From NCBI GenBank assembly GCA_024687845.1, contig JAILEL010000277.1, positions 1-21,817 of the forward strand: a stretch of 21,817 bases of DNA, in the 5' to 3' direction. A program made the position numbers and the translations under genes. The notes beneath the pieces are model-generated. The model searched no databases, was not told the DNA's origin, and worked only from the letters and a program-made list of their open reading frames with translations. This document shows, piece by piece, positions 1-8,100 of the stretch (position 1 is its first letter; each line of letters begins with the position of its first letter). The DNA comes from Eubacterium sp. Its GTDB lineage: Bacteria > Bacillota_A > Clostridia > Lachnospirales > Lachnospiraceae.

Positions 1-27
1 TGTTACTTAACATATATTATACATCCA

Positions 28-3000
28 CTATTCATTTACTCTTGAAGATAATTTTTCCAAGCATTCTTTTTGTTCTTTATTATTTAACTTATCAAAATAG
101 AATAATACATCTTCTATTTTGCCTTCACTTATTATTTCATCCGCTTCAGAATCCAACTTTTTTACCCTTGATATAGTATCTTCGGACAAGTATTCAGGCA
201 AAAACTTTGTTCTTTCCTTCCAAACATGAACATCCTTGCGACTTTTAGTTCCCAAAGAAAGATTATCTGCTTTCCATTTTTCTTCTTTTTCATTCAGTGT
301 TTTTTCTATTTCAGCAATTACTTCTTCCAAAATAGGTAAAACCTCAAAATCAAAATCAGATTCCGCGTACTTCTTAAGAACATTATCAGAATTACTCTTA
401 AAAGCACTCCTTGAATCAGTGGAGGTTTTAATATCATTAATATCTTCTAATAATTCATTCAAATTCTTACTTAACTCAATAAAATCCTCTTGATCAGTTT
501 CTGATATTCCTTTCTGAAGAACAATAGTAATTCTCTGCAATAAGTCTTCTATATCATCCGAACTTTTTACATCAAACAAATCATCCCATATATCAGACAT
601 ATCCTGTGCAGTTTTATTTTTTTGAGCTTCTAAATCTTCAACTCTTGATTTTAGAGAATCATTAATTGAAGCTGCATCTTTTCCGAGTTCTCTTTTGTAT
701 TTTTCAACTCGTACCTGCAAATCTTTTCCTTGTTTCAAATCGGCGCATATTTTTAGGTATGTAGTATATTGTGTAATAACGCTACTTTCAAAGAATTTAT
801 TACAATCTTCTCTTAATTCCTGTCGAGATTTTATCTCCTCAATATTGTTTAATTCTTTTTCCTTTTGCTCTCTAACTTTATTAGAATACTCTATAAATCC
901 AAGTTCAAGTAGCTTATTTTGAATCTTGGTATTATGATTTCTGAAAGTATTAACCCCTTCTACAGATTTGCAGAACATATTTGATAAATGTTGATTGATT
1001 AATTCATCCACTGCTTCATCAAGTTCTTTCTTTAATCCGGTCACTTGATCCTTTGACTCATCATCAATTTTATATCCATTATCATCAAATATACTTTTAT
1101 AAGGAATATCTCTTAATAATTCTAAACCTACAAGAGCGTTGTACAAATTTCTATCTTCTAAAGCATCTTCTAACTTGTTTTCAATTTCTGCTATTTTATC
1201 AGACCATTGATTATATGCTTTCTTTCCTGAATCTAATGTTTTTCTCACTAATAGATAAGCCGTCTCAAGTTCCTCTGGCACCTCATCTGAATGAGTCATA
1301 TTTTCCAGTATTCTCTCTAAACTATGGACCTCAGTGATTTTTTTATTATTCTGAACTCTTTCAAAAAATCTAGCGTATTTTCCAGTTACAGCGCCTGCAT
1401 CGACAACAATTATTGTAGATTTTCTTACAACCTCGATATCAATTTTTTTGTCTTTAATAACAACCAAATCTTTCCAATTATTAATATTAATAATCTCGTC
1501 ATTATATCGAAATCTTAAGCAATATCCCATATTAGCACATACAACAGCTATCATTAATGTAATGACATCTTCACTCAAACCATATGGCGGAGCGCTAAGG
1601 GTTTCAAATAATTCAGCGCATGAGAACTCCTTCTTTTCCGTTAATTCACCAACAATATAATCATAAACTCGCCTTGCTGATTCATTTTCAGGAGGTATCA
1701 CACGATATTGCTCATTTATGCATTTCCACGAAGTGCTCGCAGTTGTCATCAGCACTGCTTCAATTCTATTTCTAATATCACTGCTAAAATTATGAATAGT
1801 GACATCATTGACAGAATTTGATAAAAGCATTTTTATAATTGTACAATAATATGAACCACCTTTTCCTCCGATATTATTGCCTTTTGTAACAAAACCATCA
1901 AACCAAAAAGCCAATACATACGGATAAATCCTATCAAAAACGCTCGTTAAATATACTGGCATACGAGTCTTTACTTCTTGAATTCCTTCTGCATATAAAA
2001 GCAAACGTTTTTTCTTTAATTCATCAAATTCGTCTTTTATATTGCTCTCAGCCTGTTTATAATCATCGAGGAAATGTCTTTCATATTTTTTTCTGTTTAC
2101 CTCATCCATAGAATCCAAAACAGAGTATTCCAGCAGCGAATTATACAACCTATTATCATCATCATTAATAACCATTAGTACAATAGGTTTATCTTTTAGT
2201 GGAGTTGATAATAGTTTTGCCTTCTCAACATATTCAGGATCAGTATCCTTATTTACATACAACCAAACCAAACGACCTTTTGCTGCAGTAGAACTAATCG
2301 CGTTATTCCATTCTTCCAAATACAGCTTAACTTTTAATTCTGAGAATTCTTCTACCGAGTATAATTCTTGCTTAAAAATCCATTCATTAGTTGCTATCTT
2401 ATGCTGAACAGCAAAATTTGTTGTCATCGGCTCATATATTCCAGCGATTTCTTGAACCTTGATATTTTGTAAATATGTTTTATCGATACTTGCTGCAGCA
2501 ATCAATCTTTTCTTAAGTACCTTAAAATCATGCGCACCATTTGATTCTTCCATAAAATCAAAACATCCTGCATGTTCATCAAATCCTAAAACCGCATATT
2601 CGTTTTCTAGCCAATTTAATTCTTCATCAATTTCTTGAACTGATAAACCCGAACAAAATGACAAAGCATTCTTCGCATCCTCGTAATCAGATGTTCTAAA
2701 TCGCAAAATTCTCAAAATTAAATTTGACCTAAGAACTATCATTGATTTTTCAGATAACTTATCGCCAAACTTTCTATATATATTATCGAATTTAATACAT
2801 TGTTGTGATGGTTGTTTTCCTTCTTGCTCTGCAGCAAGCATTTCAGTATATAAATCCCCTCTCATAAGGACTTCAGGCATCACAAGATAACCCTCATCAG
2901 AAATGGTAATATCTTTACATTCTTCAATATAATGACTTATAAGAGTTAATGAGGATCTATTCTGTAAATAATCGGATAGCTGCGTCAACATGAATGTTGA

Positions 3001-4269
3001 AAGCGGATGCATTGGATATATTCCCTCTATAACAACATTTCTAAAAACTGAATACTCTTTCCAAAGTCCCTTGGTAACAACCCACTTATTAAGTTTTTCG
3101 AACATATCACGCCAGATTGCCTCATTGCTCTTTTGCCACTTGACAACAACATCATCAAATGCATTTTTATCAACCCTTTGAATCAGATTTGCAAATACTG
3201 TTTCCAGATTCGAGGAAATATAGTATTTATCACTTGCATCATATCTTCCTATATATCTACTAATATTTTTTGTCTGATCTACTCTTTGTAAATATGTTTT
3301 TATATCTGATTGTATAAAATTAATGACTTGTAATGTACCTTCAGCATTCTGAGCAGTTTCAAATATTTGTTGCAATGCAGAATCTCCAGATTTGGCAGCA
3401 TTAACACCAGACGCATATTCCAGATACCTACCAAACTCGTCAAAAAGAATAATCACATGTTCAAAGCGACCATTCATTCCACAATATTCTGAAATAATCA
3501 TCTCGAGAATATTAGATGCAGATAATCCTTCATCCCACTTTATCTCCTGACCATTAATTTCAGAATATACAGAATTGATAATTTCAAATGCCGTATCATC
3601 TGTCATTAAGTCTTCTTTTATTCTTGAAACTAACGCTTCTCCTGTTTCGCTCCATCCAAACTTTTTTGCAGACTCTTCAAATTTAGTTAACGACGAAGAA
3701 TAATTACGCTCAAAGAAAATATTAGCGGTTTCCAACGCTCTGTTAAGTTTTCTCAAGCACTCATCTGAAAGCCCGTATAAATTCAGACTCTTTTGTGCTG
3801 CTTTTAAGATTTCAGAATGCAAATTAAAATCTCTCATTCCGTTTATGACCATAACAAAATTCGGTTCATCTGTAAGAGATCTAATTCTATCAGCCGCATC
3901 TTCATCTATAGTTTGTATATTTGACAATACTTTATTATAAGTATCTGTCATATACGTATTTCCGGATAAAATTTGTCCTAAAGTTACAGCAAGGTGAGAC
4001 TTTCCCGTTCCATAATCCGCTATAGCAAGTGTTAATGCATTAGAATGTTCATCGTTCATTTTAGTTGCTATCTCTTCAACCAAACTTATTGTATCAATTC
4101 TCTTTCGATTACCACCACTTTGCTCATCACCACCAAAGTATTGTTTTCCATGAAAAACAAAATTTTCAGCAACCTTTGAAGCCTTTTCTGGATTATAAAA
4201 CCAATCAGCTTGAACTGCTCCCTCAAAATATAAATCTTTTCTGAATTCTATGACCTTGCCCAATTCCAT
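28..4269 (-). CDS. SspC/BrxC/PglY-like large P-loop ATPase (second copy, 'C2'), function unknown
   Basis: A 1413-residue ATPase. Walker A is ADYGTGKS at 84-91, followed by HLAV; Walker B is HVIILFDEFGRYLE at 271-284. YPMHPLS lies at 418-424, GGKGGS near 801-806 and PPYGL at 894-898. The same landmarks occur in the same order and at similar spacing in SspC (Walker A to B 176 versus 186 residues; Walker B to YPxHP 135 versus 141), so the two are homologues. This copy has a changed Walker A start (AD in place of GP) and a long charged, helix-rich, partly coiled-coil C-terminus from about 970. The stop at 28 is real, so the protein is complete. BrxC/PglY-like ATPases act in several DNA-targeting defence systems, but no BREX gene accompanies this one. 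It likely works with the upstream SspB-like protein. Confidence 0.78.
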   Translation of the reverse strand: MELGKVIEFRKDLYFEGAVQADWFYNPEKASKVAENFVFHGKQYFGGDEQSGGNRKRIDTISLVEEIATKMNDEHSNALTLAIADYGTGKSHLAVTLGQILSGNTYMTDTYNKVLSNIQTIDEDAADRIRSLTDEPNFVMVINGMRDFNLHSEILKAAQKSLNLYGLSDECLRKLNRALETANIFFERNYSSSLTKFEESAKKFGWSETGEALVSRIKEDLMTDDTAFEIINSVYSEINGQEIKWDEGLSASNILEMIISEYCGMNGRFEHVIILFDEFGRYLEYASGVNAAKSGDSALQQIFETAQNAEGTLQVINFIQSDIKTYLQRVDQTKNISRYIGRYDASDKYYISSNLETVFANLIQRVDKNAFDDVVVKWQKSNEAIWRDMFEKLNKWVVTKGLWKEYSVFRNVVIEGIYPMHPLSTFMLTQLSDYLQNRSSLTLISHYIEECKDITISDEGYLVMPEVLMRGDLYTEMLAAEQEGKQPSQQCIKFDNIYRKFGDKLSEKSMIVLRSNLILRILRFRTSDYEDAKNALSFCSGLSVQEIDEELNWLENEYAVLGFDEHAGCFDFMEESNGAHDFKVLKKRLIAAASIDKTYLQNIKVQEIAGIYEPMTTNFAVQHKIATNEWIFKQELYSVEEFSELKVKLYLEEWNNAISSTAAKGRLVWLYVNKDTDPEYVEKAKLLSTPLKDKPIVLMVINDDDNRLYNSLLEYSVLDSMDEVNRKKYERHFLDDYKQAESNIKDEFDELKKKRLLLYAEGIQEVKTRMPVYLTSVFDRIYPYVLAFWFDGFVTKGNNIGGKGGSYYCTIIKMLLSNSVNDVTIHNFSSDIRNRIEAVLMTTASTSWKCINEQYRVIPPENESARRVYDYIVGELTEKKEFSCAELFETLSAPPYGLSEDVITLMIAVVCANMGYCLRFRYNDEIININNWKDLVVIKDKKIDIEVVRKSTIIVVDAGAVTGKYARFFERVQNNKKITEVHSLERILENMTHSDEVPEELETAYLLVRKTLDSGKKAYNQWSDKIAEIENKLEDALEDRNLYNALVGLELLRDIPYKSIFDDNGYKIDDESKDQVTGLKKELDEAVDELINQHLSNMFCKSVEGVNTFRNHNTKIQNKLLELGFIEYSNKVREQKEKELNNIEEIKSRQELREDCNKFFESSVITQYTTYLKICADLKQGKDLQVRVEKYKRELGKDAASINDSLKSRVEDLEAQKNKTAQDMSDIWDDLFDVKSSDDIEDLLQRITIVLQKGISETDQEDFIELSKNLNELLEDINDIKTSTDSRSAFKSNSDNVLKKYAESDFDFEVLPILEEVIAEIEKTLNEKEEKWKADNLSLGTKSRKDVHVWKERTKFLPEYLSEDTISRVKKLDSEADEIISEGKIEDVLFYFDKLNNKEQKECLEKLSSRVNE

Positions 4270-4275
4270 AATAGA

Positions 4276-4282
4276 ACCTCCT
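4276..4282 (-). promoter_or_regulatory. Ribosome binding site deciding the start of the terminal ATPase gene
   Basis: A perfect AGGAGGT on the minus strand overlaps the stop codon of the preceding gene (4281-4283) and lies 6 bases before the ATG at 4269. It rules against the TTG at 4287, which lies upstream of the site. Confidence 0.85.
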
Positions 4283-5102
4283 AACAAAGCTCGCTATAAA
4301 GTCCTTCAATGAGCTGTTTTTTATCTACCAGTTTCAAAATTGTATATGGCATTAACTGTCTATTTAACCTAATAAAACCTTTATCCACCATATGTTCGAG
4401 TACATCATATTCTGTTTGACTATCCCATCCAAACGCTTTGCCAAAACATATTTCTGCTAATTGTGTGGAGGATATTTCATTTTGTTCTGGTATAATCTCA
4501 TCCCAGTATTCAAACAATACTAATGCATATAAGTAAATAAATTCTCGATTATAAGCTAAGCTATTACAAGAAACAATACTTTCATCAACAGACAGAATTC
4601 CTATTTCTTTAAAAAAATCATCATACGAACCATAAAAAGGAGCTATATTTTTGGTATTTATCTTCCCCTCTAATAATTCGTTTAACTCTAACATCAACAA
4701 ATCTTTTTTAATCTGTCCATGATATTTGGGAAGGATTTTTCTAAATACATATTTCCAAACCACCGTGCCGCTATTATCCCTTAACATCATTGCATGTAGA
4801 ATCAATTTCGTTAACTCTTCTTGCAATCCTGGATCCTCCAAGGATACCATCTCGCCTATATCAGTCTTAGAAATATAAACTAATCCATCCTTTTTTTCAT
4901 ATTTAATTAAACCCATACTCGAAGAATAAACTATATGCGGTTCTACTTTTCCACTCGATTCTCCCTGAGGAATCCCCGTTGCTTGTGATATTTCCTTCAG
5001 CGATAATCCATTGTTATTATCAGCAATACTTAGAATACTACTGATATATTGTGATTCAGGCTTAAACGTTTGATGAAAATTAACATTTGTAACACTACTC
5101 AT
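4281..5102 (-). CDS. DUF4007/SspB-like protein (second copy, 'B2'), function unknown
   Basis: This 273-residue protein is not labelled by any motif of its own, but it aligns by eye with SspB of this operon over nearly its whole length. The N-terminal FHQTF (9-13) matches AHDTF. VYSSSMGLIKYEK (58-70), an SKTDIGEMV turn (78-86) and an ILHAMMLRD helix (101-109) ending in VWKYVF follow the same layout. A C-terminal winged-helix-like part (188-260) ends in ILKLVD against IIQLID. It lacks the RKGW start and the CPFGELGLI segment, with only PF and EIGIL left, so nickase activity may be changed or lost. A TTG at 5120 could add six codons; the ATG at 5102 has a better ribosome site. It overlaps dptH by 8 bases and precedes the ATPase gene by 11. 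Homology is likely; the role is unknown. Confidence 0.7.
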   Translation of the reverse strand: MSSVTNVNFHQTFKPESQYISSILSIADNNNGLSLKEISQATGIPQGESSGKVEPHIVYSSSMGLIKYEKKDGLVYISKTDIGEMVSLEDPGLQEELTKLILHAMMLRDNSGTVVWKYVFRKILPKYHGQIKKDLLMLELNELLEGKINTKNIAPFYGSYDDFFKEIGILSVDESIVSCNSLAYNREFIYLYALVLFEYWDEIIPEQNEISSTQLAEICFGKAFGWDSQTEYDVLEHMVDKGFIRLNRQLMPYTILKLVDKKQLIEGLYSELC

Positions 5103-8100
5103 TATTATCCCTTTCCGCAAACGAAATAATGTTTGTTACAGTAGGCTTGACAGCACCAAACTGACCATCATTTCGAATTCTTTCACCAACAGCTATACAC
5201 TGTCCCTTTCTAAGCGTTTTTAAAGCACCAAGCCATAAAGAAGCATTTGTTGGATCTAACTGTTTTGACATTTTAATTACTTCCTCATCCGTTGGCTTAA
5301 AATATAATTTAAATGCCGATTGCAATAATCTAACAACCTCATCATCAGCCAACACTCTTAATGATTGAGTTGCGAACCACGCTGACCAACCAAATTTTCT
5401 TCCTTCTGTGAGTATAGCTTTGCTTGGCGAATTTTCCTTATGTGACAAGTTTTGTGCCTCGTCTAACACAACAACAAAAGGTTTATCTTTCTTTCCAAAT
5501 TTCTTCGTATAATACCATGCATCCCATAGCATTAATTCAGTAACAACAACTTGCATTTCTCTATCAATCATAGTCAACTGGAATATATTCATTTTGGCTT
5601 CATTACTATATAATAGCTCTCCCCAGTCAAAATTGGCTTTTCTGTCAAACTTTATACTATGAAAGAACGGTGTCATTTTAGAAACCACTGTCTTGGCAGA
5701 GCTATTGCTGTTCTGAACTTCTTCAAGTTCTTCTTTAAAATGCTCCATATTCATTTCATCGCCATATTTTTCCAATCCTATTCTTGTAGCTTCATAAATC
5801 GCAGCGTGTTGTTGCTCACCAAATTTATATACGTGAGTAAGTATATTAGCAAATCTTCCGGCAACATCTGATGAATCCTCAGGAATTACCCTATTTCCAA
5901 AATCTAATTCTTGTTTTTTAAATGGATTAATAGGAACACCTTCAATTTTCACAATATGCTCATTGATTTGGTCTTTCATGCCATTTACGAACTCTGGTTC
6001 TAGTTGATCAAGCCTAAACCCTTCTGTGTAATCGAAAACAACCGATGAAATATTAGCCTTTGATAACTCATATAGCATGGTTTGAATACTATATGTTTTA
6101 CCTTGTCCAGAAGTACCTGTAATTAAAAGATGTCTGTTAGCAAGTAACGGATTACCAAACTCCCAAAAAACGCCATTGTTAACTTTATCGTTTCCAATTA
6201 AAACCCTAATATTTTCCAGACTCACGCTATTGGAATTCTCAGTATTGATATGAATTAAATTAGTATTTTTCTCAGTATTTTCAGGAGAATCATCAGATAA
6301 TGAATAAACTTCCGTTTCATCACTTTGATTTATAGGCGAATCTATAACTCTTTTAATACTCTCCTCATCTTCATCTAGTTCCTTTTCACGCATTTCGATT
6401 TCAGCTTTTTGATCATCATCATCAACAAATCCATATGCGTCCACATTAATATAGTCCAGATCAACTTCGTCTTTTTTCAGAAGTAGCCCCTGAATGGTTT
6501 TCTGAGGAATATCTACGATTTCAATGGCAGTATCATCTGAATTTATAACTGTACTCACCTCAGAATTCCCATCTTTATCAACCCAGTAACCTAAGACCCT
6601 ACCATGCCACTCAATCTCAAAATTACCATCCAGTACAGTTCTCAATTTAGTTGAGATTTCAGAAAACTCAGGTTTATCATTACTAAAAGTTACTTGAGCA
6701 AATGCCAACGCTCTATACAACTGCGCGAACCAATATCGTCTTTTTATAGAGCGCGACTCAGGATTGAATAAATCAGAAAGAACCTTGATTCCATGTTCCA
6801 CCTGTTTGATTGCCTTATCCTTATGTGTTCCAGAATTATTCTCAGTAGATATTTTGCATTCAGTAACAGTAGCTTTTAGTTTAAGTTTTTCGTCATTTGT
6901 CATAAATGCTTCTAAAACCAGAAAATCCGGTCTTGACGCAGAAGCTTCTTCATCTTTATCTATCTCATTGCCAAACCAGTGTTTATATGAATCTAAATGA
7001 ATTACAATTTTAAGCGCACTATCACTACCAATTTTTCCCTCTCGTAAAGAGGTTAATACATAAGCCATAAATTCATTAATATTATGATCCCTCTGGTTAA
7101 CTGCTGAGAGTAAACTTATCCCATCTAATCCACTGGCTTCTTCCAAACAAATACTTGCTGCGCCTTTAATTTTTGAACTCTCCCATTTGAAGAGCTGATA
7201 TAATCTATTTTCGAGCCTAATCCTTATTGTTTCAAGAATAGTTTTTCTAGCGGTTATTGTTAAATTATATTGCCCAAATGAACCCTTTCCGGTACTAAAT
7301 CCTATAATGGAATAATCGTTTCCATGCTGACTGTCACTTCTCAAAAGTGCGCCATCCATACCACTATCTACGCACACTACCCAATAGGCTTTTTCATGTA
7401 AAAAATGAACAATACTCTGTCCCTCTAAATCTATTCCAACCTCCTTAGCAGCAATATACTTTTCATCAGGTACTTTTTCCAAATTATTTCTATATCTAAC
7501 AACCTGCGTATGCTCATAAGCTGCATTAAATTGTGGTTGTGACAACTCAATGGAACGCTTTACAGATGTACTAGAAATAGGTGTAGGTTTAAACACTATT
7601 GGATATCTACACTGACTAGCACTTAGACTAGAAATATTCTTAGAAGGAACAAATGTAAGGCTATTAATTTTTAATAAATCCATAACAAAAGCAATATCAT
7701 TGTTTCCATTAAGTATTTTTTCAAGTTCCGATTTATTTTTCCACTCATTCAAATAAGTTCTAATGTTTACATTTGCATCCTGAGAAAAAAACTCATCCAT
7801 CCAATATGCTAAATAGTTTCTACCACCTTTATTTTCAGGCTTAACAAGTATCTTTAATGTAATATCTATACGTGCATCCTTATTCTTATCTCGACAAACA
7901 TCTATATATTTATACACCGCTGCAATAATCGGCTGTAATTCAGAAGGATCAACAAAAACAATACTTAGATTATTCATAGAATTAGGAAATGCCTTCACAT
8001 AATCATCTATAACTCCATAAATCATCTTCGCATTATCATTTAAGCGAGATATTTCTTTGCTATCAAAATCATCATCATAAATAGCATCTTTATGAATCAT

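Noticed and set aside
1..27. Possible terminator after the last gene
   Set aside because: Only 27 bases remain and they show no stem-loop or T-run on the minus strand; any terminator lies outside the window.
4270..4287. TTG at 4287 as the start of the terminal ATPase
   Set aside because: The perfect AGGAGGT site at 4276-4282 lies downstream of that TTG and is ideally placed for the ATG at 4269.
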